A stretch of DNA of 64,000 nt from JAVVSR01 sp036654095 (lineage in GTDB: Bacteria > Bacillota > Clostridia > Christensenellales > CAG-917). Under the pieces are notes generated by a model. It was not told the origin of the DNA. It worked only from the letters and a program-made list of their open reading frames with translations, and searched no databases. How positions within the stretch are numbered: the stretch's first letter is position 1; each line of letters opens with the position of its first letter. Below are positions 8,526-16,398 of the stretch, one piece after another. Position numbers and translations under genes: made by a program. The stretch covers positions 1 through 64,000 of the forward strand of contig JAVVSR010000003.1 of the NCBI GenBank assembly GCA_036654095.1. The letters run 5' to 3'.

Positions 8526-8633
8526 TTAATTTTGTTTATACAATCGCGCATAAGTCGCCTCGTCGCTACCCTTAATTAAACGTTCAGCGTTCAAAGCAGT
8601 TATTTTTTTATCGACTGCCGACCTATTTATTTT
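8526..8633 (-). pseudogene. Open coding-like tail in frame behind the ThiF-like gene
   Basis: Directly after the TAA of the ThiF-like gene, the same frame stays open for 35 codons to a second stop at 8526. It reads KINRSAVDKKITALNAERLI then KGSDEATYARLYKQN. There is no ATG, GTG or TTG start. The DNA at 8562-8601 matches 8961-9000 inside the ThiF-like gene at about 34 of 40 positions, an offset of exactly 399 bases. It may be a relic of a duplicated ThiF-like segment. It could also be a small gene with an unusual start. Confidence 0.35.
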
Positions 8634-9302
8634 TTATATATCCAATATTTCAAGCGAATATTCATCAAGGTCAATGGTTAAAACTTTATTTCGAAGCGAC
8701 GGACGACCCAACAAAGTTTTAACAACTTCAGCCATTTGAAAACTGCTTACTAACGCTGCTGAAAACGCTAAAACTGACGGCTGAGTATCGTTTTTTGTCG
8801 AGCCATAAAGTTTTGAAATTGTTTTATCTTTCGGAAAAACCGTTGAAACCTGTCCACACCACCTATCAACTGCTCCGAAAATTAATGGTATGCCAATATT
8901 CTCGCAAGCGCTTTCCAATATTAATCTTGTTTTTATGTTGTCTAGCGCATCAATAACTAAGTCGCTGCCATTAATTAAACTTTCTGCGTTTAAAGAAGTT
9001 ATTTCAGTTTCTTCAACAACTACCTTAATTAGCGGATTTATATCCAAAAGTTTTTCTCTTGTCACATTCACTTTGCTTTTTCCAATACTATAAACATTGC
9101 AAAAAACTTGCCTATTCAAATTGCTTTCATCAAAAATATCTTTATCACACAGCGAAACAAACCCAATACCAAGCCTTGCAGAAAACTCGGCTAAAAATCC
9201 ACCAAGGCCACCACATCCTGCTATAAACACTTTTTTTGTTTTAAGCAATTTTTGTTCGTCCGCTGTGATTGCGCCAATATTTCTTAACAAGTTTGCGTTC
9301 AT
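8634..9302 (-). CDS. HesA/MoeB/ThiF family E1-like adenylating protein
   Basis: 222-residue cytoplasmic protein of the ThiF/MoeB superfamily, which adenylates the C-terminus of ubiquitin-like sulfur carriers or small substrates using ATP. The nucleotide-binding GCGGLGG is at residues 29-35, the DxD plus SNLNRQ arginine-finger block at about 53-65, and DALDN lies further on. The CxxC zinc pairs and a clear catalytic cysteine loop of MoeB and ThiF are not seen, so it belongs to a short subgroup. No ThiS, MoaD or thi gene is adjacent, and the substrate is unknown. The start has GGAGAG just before the ATG. Confidence 0.85.
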   Translation of the reverse strand: MNANLLRNIGAITADEQKLLKTKKVFIAGCGGLGGFLAEFSARLGIGFVSLCDKDIFDESNLNRQVFCNVYSIGKSKVNVTREKLLDINPLIKVVVEETEITSLNAESLINGSDLVIDALDNIKTRLILESACENIGIPLIFGAVDRWCGQVSTVFPKDKTISKLYGSTKNDTQPSVLAFSAALVSSFQMAEVVKTLLGRPSLRNKVLTIDLDEYSLEILDI

Positions 9303-9577
9303 ATCTCTCCATTGTTCATTTTGATTTTTACAAATAGTATAATAGGGCTATTTAGTATATCGCCTTCATTTTTAAGCTAAAACACGAAATTGCGCCTATA
9401 TTGTTTAGCTAAACAAACTTATTTTACAATATTATTTATGTAAAATTTATCAATTTAAAACAAGTTAAACCTTGCGAACTTCAAGTATAAGCTATTTAAA
9501 ATTACAACAATATTTTTAACTAGAAAATAACCTTATATTTGCATAAAAGTAAGCTTTTTTATTAACCGCTAACTTAA

Positions 9578-10729
9578 CTAATTGGATTTTCGCAAAATAA
9601 CAGTATCTCCGTCATCATTAATTGTACAAGTATAATCATAACGGTTGCTATCGCTAGGCGGATAATCCGTGCTTAAAATATTTGCGCCAGCCTCAATGCC
9701 TTTATCGTGTCCCGTTTTAGAAATTTTCGAATATTCGTCAAGCCTTGTACGAACCATAAAGTTTCCTTCGTCGATAAGTTTTCTAATATTTTTATCTTTT
9801 TTTGCATTGTTTGAAATTGCCATACACGTGTACTTTGACAAATCAGGTCGCTTCTCTAAAGTTTCAAAATTCAGCGCGGGAAGCAATGTCCAGGTTTGCA
9901 TTGTGCCATGATTTATATAATTGTCAACATATTTTTTGTCGTGAATTAGAAATAAGATTTTGCCACGTAGCTCGCCAACTGTCGGATAAGCGTCAGCCTT
10001 TCTCATCGCATCAAAATCGGAATACCCGCCCAACAATGTTGATGGCTTTATAACTTTTTCACCGAATGTTTCATTAATTAGTTTTTCATACAATGTAAAT
10101 GACTCGTCGTCATAACTTTGCTTATTTTTAGGCTCAAGCATAACAATTATCGGCAAATGTCCGCTGTTGTAATCCATCCAAAGCTTAATTTCATTAAGCC
10201 CAATTCCGAAATTTACCATTGTACTGTTAGTTTCAAGCAAGTCACTATGTATGCACTGTATTTCTACCCCGTTTTTGGTTTTCACTTTGTTGGGGTCAAG
10301 CTCAATGCTTCTTATGCCCTGATTAAGTTGCTCGGTTATGCTGTCAAAATAATAGTCAAATTTGTGACCCATAATGGCAAAAAGCGGAACATTATAAAAG
10401 AACTTTGCATCGCTTGTCAAACCGGTTTTATAGCTGTTGTGCGTTGCTAGGTACTGTAATTGATTAAATTTGACATTGTCAGCAGTTGCCTTATTTAAAT
10501 CAAATCCACAAAAACTTTGCTCCGACACTTTTGGCGCGCTTCCATTTGCATACGCGGTTTCAACAACCTCCATGTGTCTAAGTTGCCAATCAATCCATAC
10601 TTGTTTTTCGCGGTTTGCGCTTACAACCGAACCAATAAAACTTGCGCACGTGATAAGCAAATAAGTAACACCAATGTAAATTGATACTAACGCTACAATT
10701 TTTGAACGTTTTGTCATAGGTTTTTTCAT
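9578..10729 (-). CDS. PI-PLC-like phosphodiesterase, membrane-anchored
   Basis: 383-residue protein, probably anchored by a single N-terminal helix (about residues 10-36) with the catalytic domain outside. The domain resembles the calcium-dependent phosphatidylinositol-specific phospholipase C family: QYLATHNSYKTG with the first catalytic His near residue 97, RSIELDP for the metal and substrate site, and CIHSD with the second His. Such enzymes cleave phosphodiesters of inositol lipids or related head groups; the natural substrate here is unknown. I place the start at the ATG at 10729 (GAGGG upstream) rather than further 5'. It stands alone on its strand. Confidence 0.8.
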   Translation of the reverse strand: MKKPMTKRSKIVALVSIYIGVTYLLITCASFIGSVVSANREKQVWIDWQLRHMEVVETAYANGSAPKVSEQSFCGFDLNKATADNVKFNQLQYLATHNSYKTGLTSDAKFFYNVPLFAIMGHKFDYYFDSITEQLNQGIRSIELDPNKVKTKNGVEIQCIHSDLLETNSTMVNFGIGLNEIKLWMDYNSGHLPIIVMLEPKNKQSYDDESFTLYEKLINETFGEKVIKPSTLLGGYSDFDAMRKADAYPTVGELRGKILFLIHDKKYVDNYINHGTMQTWTLLPALNFETLEKRPDLSKYTCMAISNNAKKDKNIRKLIDEGNFMVRTRLDEYSKISKTGHDKGIEAGANILSTDYPPSDSNRYDYTCTINDDGDTVILRKSN

Positions 10730-11213
10730 AATATTTCCCTCATACATAAATATAATTAATAATACCACATTAAATGTTTGTATTGCAACAAAATTGCAAC
10801 ACCATATTTAGATATTATGCGCGCGCGTATGCGACTATAAATATATAGGCGCTAACTTGCGCTAAAAACCAATTTACCAAAAGCTATTTAATTTTAAAAT
10901 TTGAACATTTAAAAAATTTAACTAAATGAATTTTTAATAAAATTTTATTTGATTTTATATCAATATGTTTTTTTGTTTATAAATAGTATATACTTATATT
11001 GAACTTACAAGTAAAAAAATAAACAATATCTGTTGGCTTTTAAATGTTTTGCTGTTTATAAAGTATTTATGTAACTTGATTTTAAAATAAAACAAACATT
11101 CTTTTTTATTAGTTTCTGCCCCAAATTATTTGGTTTTTGCGCCATTATATAGATATTTTATTTGAATTTACTTAAAAATATATAAAATAAATAAATTATT
11201 TATAAAAAAATGC
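10730..11213. other. AT-rich divergent intergenic region
   Basis: Spacer between the PI-PLC-like gene and the PadR operon. It is very AT-rich with no convincing open frame. It contains a short GCGCGCGC tract at 10818-10825 and the upstream part of the PadR promoter. Nothing else is recognised. Confidence 0.6.
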
Positions 11214-11241
11214 TTGACATTTAGATATTGTGTGCTATTAT
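11214..11241 (+). promoter_or_regulatory. Sigma-A-type promoter of the padR operon
   Basis: TTGACA at 11214-11219 and TATTAT at 11236-11241 with a 16-base spacer. It lies 37 bases before the PadR start codon, leaving a short leader with AAGGAGG. The palindromic-looking ATGTATATAAAC just after the -10 box could be an autoregulatory operator. Confidence 0.75.
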
Positions 11242-11277
11242 GTATATAAACAGGCGAGATACCTAAGGAGGCACAAA

Positions 11278-11619
11278 ATGATAATTAGTAGTGACATACT
11301 TCGTGGCCATACCGAAACAATTATTTTGCGTCAGCTGCTAGACAAGGATAACTATGGATATGAAATTAGCAAAGCAATGACAGATACAAGCAACAATATG
11401 TTAGAAGTTAAAGACGCAACAATTTATACCGCGTTTAGGCGTATGGAGTTAGATGGACTTATCAGTTCGTACTGGGGCGATGGCGATTTAGGTGCTCGCC
11501 GAAAGTATTACTCGATAACAGAAAAAGGCACAAGGTTCTACGAGCATAAAAAGCAAGAATGGTTGCAAACAATAAAAATTTTAAATGATTTAATCATAGG
11601 AGGACAAAAAAATGATTGA
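11278..11619 (+). CDS. PadR family transcriptional regulator
   Basis: 113-residue winged-helix regulator. It shows the PadR opening MIISSDILRGHTETIILRQL, then NYGYEISKAM, the recognition region KDATIYTAFRRME near residue 42, and ARRKYYSITEKG for the wing near residue 75. The start is the ATG at 11278, preceded by AAGGAGG; an upstream in-frame ATG lacks a site. It overlaps the next gene by eight bases. This PadR plus multi-helix membrane protein pair is common in Firmicutes, where PadR represses its own operon and senses envelope or drug stress. The effector here is unknown. Confidence 0.93.
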   Translation: MIISSDILRGHTETIILRQLLDKDNYGYEISKAMTDTSNNMLEVKDATIYTAFRRMELDGLISSYWGDGDLGARRKYYSITEKGTRFYEHKKQEWLQTIKILNDLIIGGQKND

Positions 11620-12451
11620 CAGATTCAAAAGGTATTTGGAAAAAGAGTTCCGTTATATTTCACCTAGCCCTGAGGCAAAAGAGTATCGTCAAGAGGTTTT
11701 GGCCAATTTACTGGACAGAGCGCACGAATTTAAAATTAAAGGTATGACAGATGAAGATGCTATATATGACCTTTGCATTGACAGTCTTGGCGATTTTAAA
11801 TCAACATTAAAAGATTTTGAAAACAGGCTTACAAACTTAAAAAAAGCAGCTCCAAAATTTAGCGCAGTAGCTTTTTCAATAATTTGCATAATTTTGTTTA
11901 TGACGGCAGCTTATTTAATAGTTAGCTTTGCAACAAAGGCTTGGTCGGTGACTTGGCTGATAATGGTTGGCGGAATATTCTTATGTATAATAGCTGGCGC
12001 TGTTGGCGTAATTGCAAAAGCAGCACGAAGCAAAAAATGGATTATTATACGTTTATCAACAGTTGTAGTAATTACGTTGACTTTCGTTTTCGCTTTCCTC
12101 TTTATGCAAATCTATTTTAAACTTCAATATAGTTGGATGACATTTTTAGCAATGGTAACGGCAATATTGTTTGCCGACACAACAATCGCTTATATAGCAA
12201 ACAGCAAAACTCGTCTTATAATGTTGCTTGCGACAGTAGAAGTTACAGCAGTGTTTATATATGTTGTACTTGGAATATTACACGTAGTTCCTTGGAGTCC
12301 GTACTGGCTTATCCCCGTAATGGCAGCTGGCGTAGACGCTGCGATAGTAGCAGTTTATATGGCGCTTATGGCTCAAAAGAATTCATCGCTTCCCAATGCA
12401 GAAGAGCTTGCAAAGATAAACGAAGAATATTACACAAAGTGGGACGATTAA
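11612..12451 (+). CDS. Membrane protein with permease-prefix-type N-terminal domain (DUF1700-like)
   Basis: 279-residue protein. Residues 1-75 form a charged helical domain (YLEKEFRYISPSPEAKEYRQ, then AIYDLCIDSLGDF) like the domain found before permease regions and in DUF1700 proteins partnered with PadR. From residue 85 on there are six hydrophobic helices and a short hydrophilic tail. It is translationally coupled to padR, with GGAGG ahead of an ATG that overlaps the padR stop. It is probably the regulated partner in an envelope-sensing pair. A transport function cannot be shown. Confidence 0.75.
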   Translation: MIDRFKRYLEKEFRYISPSPEAKEYRQEVLANLLDRAHEFKIKGMTDEDAIYDLCIDSLGDFKSTLKDFENRLTNLKKAAPKFSAVAFSIICIILFMTAAYLIVSFATKAWSVTWLIMVGGIFLCIIAGAVGVIAKAARSKKWIIIRLSTVVVITLTFVFAFLFMQIYFKLQYSWMTFLAMVTAILFADTTIAYIANSKTRLIMLLATVEVTAVFIYVVLGILHVVPWSPYWLIPVMAAGVDAAIVAVYMALMAQKNSSLPNAEELAKINEEYYTKWDD

Positions 12452-12521
12452 TTACTAAATTATCATAAACAAATAGTTCACGTGCAAAAATACGTTTGTA
12501 AACTATTATTAGGAGAATATT

Positions 12522-13817
12522 ATGCCTAAAACACTAAAAGCCGAAATGTGGGACAAAATGCAATTTCTATTTCGCAATTACTACGATAGAATGGTGCACG
12601 CAGTCCTCCATTACGACGGCTTAATAGATATAAATATACTGAAAAATGTGGTCATTTCGATGGCCGAAAAGGTGCCAATTCTACACAGCAGTTTTCACCA
12701 CAACCCCGTAAACCCTTATTGGAAAGTTGAGGATTATACTATTGGAGATATTGTAACTGTTAAAGAAACCTCTGACCTTGACAAAGATGTTGATGTGTTT
12801 ATTTGCCAAAGCATAGAAGTGGAAAGCAATGTTCAATTTAAAATTGCTGTGTTCAATTTCGACAACAAATCTACACTTTGTATGATTGTAAACCATATGT
12901 GTTTCGACGGCGGTGACTTTAAATACTTTTTGAAAAAACTGTGCGCAAATTACAATGCTATGCTTAAAGGCGAAAAGGCTTTAGACATAAAAACTGGCAG
13001 CCGCTCACACGAACAAGTTTATACAAAACTTGACGAAAAGGAAACAAAAATCGCAAAAGGCCTTTACAAAAATATTTCGCAAGTGCAAGATAAACACTAC
13101 TTCCCTCTAACCGAGTCACGCGATGATGACCACACTATGATTATCAAACGCAAGATATCCGCCGAAAAGTTTGAGCTTTTCCGTAAAACTGGCAAGGCTT
13201 TAGATGTTACCGTAAATGACCTGATGTTGGCTGTTTATGTCCGCGCTTTATATGAGATTTCAAATATCCCAATAAACGAAAGCCTAACTATTCCTTGTAT
13301 GGTTGACCTTAGACGTCACATAGAAGGCGGCGAGGAAGCTGGTGGTTTAGCAAATCATACTGGATTTATGCAATGTTCTGTTTCAAAAAAAGGAGATACT
13401 ATTAATGACACGCTTATTGAAGTTTTACGTTCGGTTTCAAAAAATAAACGTGACAAGTATTTAGGGCTTTATAGCTTGCCTTTATTAAAACTAGCCTATT
13501 CTGTTTTTCCATTTGCTATAAGTGAGTTTGCCATAAAAATAGGCTATGCAAATCCGCTAATTGGTATGAGTAATATTGGTATTTTGCCAGTAGATAAACT
13601 TGCTTTAGGCGCGCTAAATATTGTTGATGGTTTTATGACAGGCGCGGTAAAATTTAAGCCATTTATGCAGTTGGCGTTGACTACCTGCTATGGCGCAGCA
13701 ACAATGACCATCGCTATACGCGGAAATGATGACGACCGTGAAATTGTTGAACGTTTCTTTGACCTTGTTACAAAAAATATTGATGACTTTATTGAACTCA
13801 ACAAAACACGTTTATAA
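12522..13817 (+). CDS. Condensation-domain-like acyltransferase
   Basis: 431-residue cytoplasmic protein of the chloramphenicol acetyltransferase / NRPS condensation superfamily. The active-site block is NHMCFDGGDFKYFL near residues 127-140, fitting the family HHxxxDG motif but with the first His replaced by Asn. A later block FGAATM-like segment (CYGAATMTIAI) fits the family C-terminal strand. Relatives include PapA-type and wax-ester-type acyltransferases. No synthetase module is adjacent, so substrate and acyl donor are unknown. AGGAG precedes the ATG. It follows the PadR operon by 70 bases and may be co-transcribed. Confidence 0.75.
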   Translation: MPKTLKAEMWDKMQFLFRNYYDRMVHAVLHYDGLIDINILKNVVISMAEKVPILHSSFHHNPVNPYWKVEDYTIGDIVTVKETSDLDKDVDVFICQSIEVESNVQFKIAVFNFDNKSTLCMIVNHMCFDGGDFKYFLKKLCANYNAMLKGEKALDIKTGSRSHEQVYTKLDEKETKIAKGLYKNISQVQDKHYFPLTESRDDDHTMIIKRKISAEKFELFRKTGKALDVTVNDLMLAVYVRALYEISNIPINESLTIPCMVDLRRHIEGGEEAGGLANHTGFMQCSVSKKGDTINDTLIEVLRSVSKNKRDKYLGLYSLPLLKLAYSVFPFAISEFAIKIGYANPLIGMSNIGILPVDKLALGALNIVDGFMTGAVKFKPFMQLALTTCYGAATMTIAIRGNDDDREIVERFFDLVTKNIDDFIELNKTRL

Positions 13818-13843
13818 GCCAATTCTCCCCCCTTAATATAATA

Positions 13844-13881
13844 ACAGAAACGACACTCAAACTATTGAGTGTCGTTTCTGT
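13844..13881. terminator. 17-bp perfect stem-loop between convergent genes
   Basis: ACAGAAACGACACTCAA pairs perfectly with its downstream complement around a four-base ACTA loop. It separates the acyltransferase (+) from purC (-), 27 bases after the former stops. The T run is weak on both strands, so termination is likely but imperfect. Confidence 0.75.
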
Positions 13882-14087
13882 ATATGCCGATTTAACTTTA
13901 GCTGATTTAGTATAAACATTGATTATTTTAGTGACAAATCGCCTTTTCAAACTTCAATGTTTTGGGTTATTATTTTAAAAACTCCAATAATTGCGCCTTA
14001 TTTACGCGCATTATTTCTTAATAAATATATTGCTTATGTATCTTTAAACTAATTTAAAGCACCACCGTCAGCTCATTAAACAATTAA

Positions 14088-14771
14088 TTACTTTCCTAAA
14101 ATAATTTTCGCTAGATCAACAGGTTCAACAATATGCCCGTCTTTATATACGCGCATATTTCCACTTGCTATCTCATCAATTAAAATAACTTCATTTTTAT
14201 TATAGCCAAATTCAAACTTAATATCCCAAAGTTCAAGCCCTTTCTTGGCTAGTTCGTTCGCCACAATAGAAGTAATCGCAAGTGTCTGCTTTTTCATACT
14301 TTCAAACAGTTCAGCTGTCATAATGCCTAACGCGACAAGACCTTCGCTAGTAATTAGCGGGTCGCCACGATTGTCATCCTTTAACGTAACCTCAACGTAT
14401 CCGCCCTCTAAAGTAGTTCCATTTTTAATATATTCTCCATATCGACGCAAAAAACTTCCAGTAGCTTTAAGCCTGCAAATTACTTCAATACCTTTGCCTA
14501 AAACCGTTGCTGGCAGAACTTCCATTGTAGCGTTATCAATGTCTGCGCTAACGTAGTGAGTTTTGATACCTGCTTTCTTTAAAATCTCAAAAAACATAAT
14601 TGAAACTTCCAAATTCGCGCGACCAATGCCTTCAATAGTCAATCCAACGGTATTTTCACCCGGGTCGAATTTGCCATCTTTACCAGTGCAGTCGTCCTTA
14701 AACTTCAACATATAGTTGCCGTTATCTAGCGCAAATACATCTTTTGTTTTGCCAACATATAGCTTTTTCAT
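14088..14771 (-). CDS. purC: Phosphoribosylaminoimidazole-succinocarboxamide synthase (SAICAR synthetase)
   Basis: Catalyses ATP-dependent joining of CAIR and aspartate in purine synthesis. At 227 residues it is the usual bacterial length. Motifs in order: YVGKTKDVF near residue 5, the CRLKATGSFLRRYGEY block near residue 98, SEGLVALGIM, DIKFEFGYN near residue 185, and LIDEIASGNMRVY near residue 197. The ATG at 14771 has GGAGG upstream. No other pur gene is in the window, so this copy is detached from a pur operon. A perfect palindrome lies just upstream (14807-14825). Confidence 0.96.
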   Translation of the reverse strand: MKKLYVGKTKDVFALDNGNYMLKFKDDCTGKDGKFDPGENTVGLTIEGIGRANLEVSIMFFEILKKAGIKTHYVSADIDNATMEVLPATVLGKGIEVICRLKATGSFLRRYGEYIKNGTTLEGGYVEVTLKDDNRGDPLITSEGLVALGIMTAELFESMKKQTLAITSIVANELAKKGLELWDIKFEFGYNKNEVILIDEIASGNMRVYKDGHIVEPVDLAKIILGK

Positions 14772-14806
14772 TTTTAATCCTCCGTAATCGCGACCAAGCG
14801 CGCCGT

Positions 14807-14825
14807 TGATATATAATATATATCA
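14807..14825 (-). promoter_or_regulatory. 19-bp palindrome upstream of purC
   Basis: TGATATATA-T-TATATATCA is a perfect inverted repeat centred 45 bases before the purC start. It contains TATATT/TATAAT-like hexamers, so it may be the -10 region, an operator, or both. In AT-rich DNA such palindromes can arise by chance. Confidence 0.3.
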
Positions 14826-14900
14826 CAATTTTATTTTTTTTGCAAACGCTCAGCATAAAAAATATTTTTTCTTATTTTGTTTTTTAAATTTTAAAGCAAA

Positions 14901-14948
14901 AATTAAGCAACAACAGTTACGTATACAATCAACTGTTGTTGCTTAATT
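14901..14948 (-). terminator. Terminator of the TetR gene
   Basis: 18-base-pair perfect stem (AATTAAGCAACAACAGTT and its complement at 14931-14948) with a 12-base loop. On the reverse strand the stem runs into TTTTTG. It is 52 bases beyond the TetR stop codon. Confidence 0.85.
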
Positions 14949-15000
14949 ATAAAATTCCTATCACTGTCGCGATTTTTTGCTTTTATTTTCCACGAAATAA

Positions 15001-15603
15001 TTACTTACAAGAACTTCGTTCAAGAAGTTTAATATAACGGCCAAATTCGGCCATATGTTTTATAATATCACTTTCAGTCTTGCAGGTAATATTTTTTAAA
15101 AAACCTTCAGCAATCCAAAAAGTAGCGTTTACGATATCATCGATATAAACTTCGCTTTTAAAGCGCGCCCTGTTAATGCCTTCAATGGCATATGTCATAA
15201 CATCGGCGCGGTACAAGCGATTAATGCGCAAAATATCTTCCACCACATCTAAATCCGTTTCGCGATTTGCTTTAATTGAAAAAGCATACATATCGGGATA
15301 ATCGGTGATAACGCAAAGTTTAATTTGCATTATTTTATTAACTCTGCTAAAAAAATCATTATCACGCCTGTCGACGTGACTTAAAACAGTATCGTTTGTT
15401 AATTTAACAGAGTATTCGTATAGATATAAGTAAAATTTCTTTTTTGAGCCAAAATAATAAAATATCGAACCTTTGGAAATTTCAGCTAAAGCGACAATAT
15501 CGTCAACTGCGGTTTTTTTGTAACCGTTTTTAGCAAAAATAGCCATAGCCGAATTCATAATTTTGCGTCGTTTGTCGTCAGGCAGAGCTTCAAATGAAAG
15601 CAT
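15001..15603 (-). CDS. TetR/AcrR family transcriptional regulator
   Basis: 200-residue regulator. The helix-turn-helix lies at about residues 10-55 (KIMNSAMAIFAKNGYKKTAV, then ISKGSIFYYFGSKKKFY), followed by a helical ligand-binding domain with no recognised signature. The start is the ATG at 15603 with AGGAGG at ideal spacing; the in-frame ATG five codons upstream overlaps that site. No transporter or enzyme is adjacent that it obviously controls; ssrA and purC flank it. The promoter carries a TTTGAC-N7-GTCAAA palindrome, which suggests autorepression. Confidence 0.92.
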   Translation of the reverse strand: MLSFEALPDDKRRKIMNSAMAIFAKNGYKKTAVDDIVALAEISKGSIFYYFGSKKKFYLYLYEYSVKLTNDTVLSHVDRRDNDFFSRVNKIMQIKLCVITDYPDMYAFSIKANRETDLDVVEDILRINRLYRADVMTYAIEGINRARFKSEVYIDDIVNATFWIAEGFLKNITCKTESDIIKHMAEFGRYIKLLERSSCK

Positions 15604-15654
15604 ATCAAGCCTCCTCATTGGTATAATTTACATCATTAATTATTGATTAAACAA

Positions 15655-15683
15655 ATAGTATCCATTTGACCACTTTAGTCAAA
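15655..15683 (-). promoter_or_regulatory. TetR promoter with overlapping operator
   Basis: On the reverse strand TTGACT (15682-15677) and TACTAT (15660-15655) are separated by 16 bases. The inverted repeat TTTGAC-N7-GTCAAA (15665-15683) covers the -35 box and part of the spacer, the usual place for a TetR operator. The operator role is inferred. Confidence 0.7.
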
Positions 15684-15867
15684 TAAATTATATCATGACA
15701 ATTAGCCATTGTCAACTATGCTATTATTAAAAAATTAATATGAAATTATAATTGTAATCATTAAACAAACGCATTGACCTTGTTTTAGTTTTATTGACCA
15801 AGATTTGGGCAACGCTGTTGCGCTAGTTGCGCAAGGCTCAACTAATAACCGCTGTCTTTAAACAAAA

Positions 15868-15900
15868 TAAAACCTAAGTAGCGGTTCTACTTAGGTTTTA
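15868..15900 (-). terminator. Terminator of ssrA
   Basis: 13-base-pair stem TAAAACCTAAGTA / TACTTAGGTTTTA with a seven-base loop. It begins two bases past the tmRNA 3' end and is followed by TTTTG on the reverse strand. Confidence 0.85.
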
Positions 15901-15902
15901 TT

Positions 15903-16268
15903 TGGTGGAGATGCGGGGATTTGAACCCCGGTACAATGCCACGTACCCGATACTTTCTACATGTTTAGCCGATAATTAAATTTCTCTCAAAAAACGCCCG
16001 TCGGCAAGCGTAGAAATTGAAGAGGCTGTAATACAACTGCACTTACAGCCATATGTGCAATCGTACCCTATTCTATTATGACGCTGATGACCAACGGAAT
16101 AGGAACACCGGGTCAGCGTGCCAGCTTAAGTTAAGCGGCGAAAGCAAACGCGGGTGCGTTTACTTTATTATTATTTTTTGCGTTTAATTTTTTTCCGTCT
16201 TTAACGCAGACGAGCCTGCGACATGCTTTTTACCGTCTAAGAGACACAGTCGAATCCAAAACATCCCC
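15903..16268 (-). ncRNA. ssrA: Transfer-messenger RNA
   Basis: tmRNA, which rescues stalled ribosomes with SmpB and tags the nascent peptide. The 5' end GGGGATGTTTTGGATTCGAC and the 3' end (GGTTCAAATCCCCGC, then ATCTCCACCA) form the tRNA-like half; GGGGAUG pairs with CAUCUCC and CCA is encoded. The tag frame (16181 down to 16131) reads AKNNNKVNAPAFAFAA and stop. That is 16 residues ending in the usual hydrophobic degradation signal. It lies 3.2 kb from smpB and is separated from it by metA and metY. Confidence 0.97.
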
Positions 16269-16398
16269 TTACTTGGTACGCAAAAAATATTGATACAATA
16301 TATTATATCACATCAGCAACGAAAATGCAACAATCTTATAAAAAATAATCAAATGCAACGTTTAGATGTTCGATATTACACATAAAGTGATAAAACCG

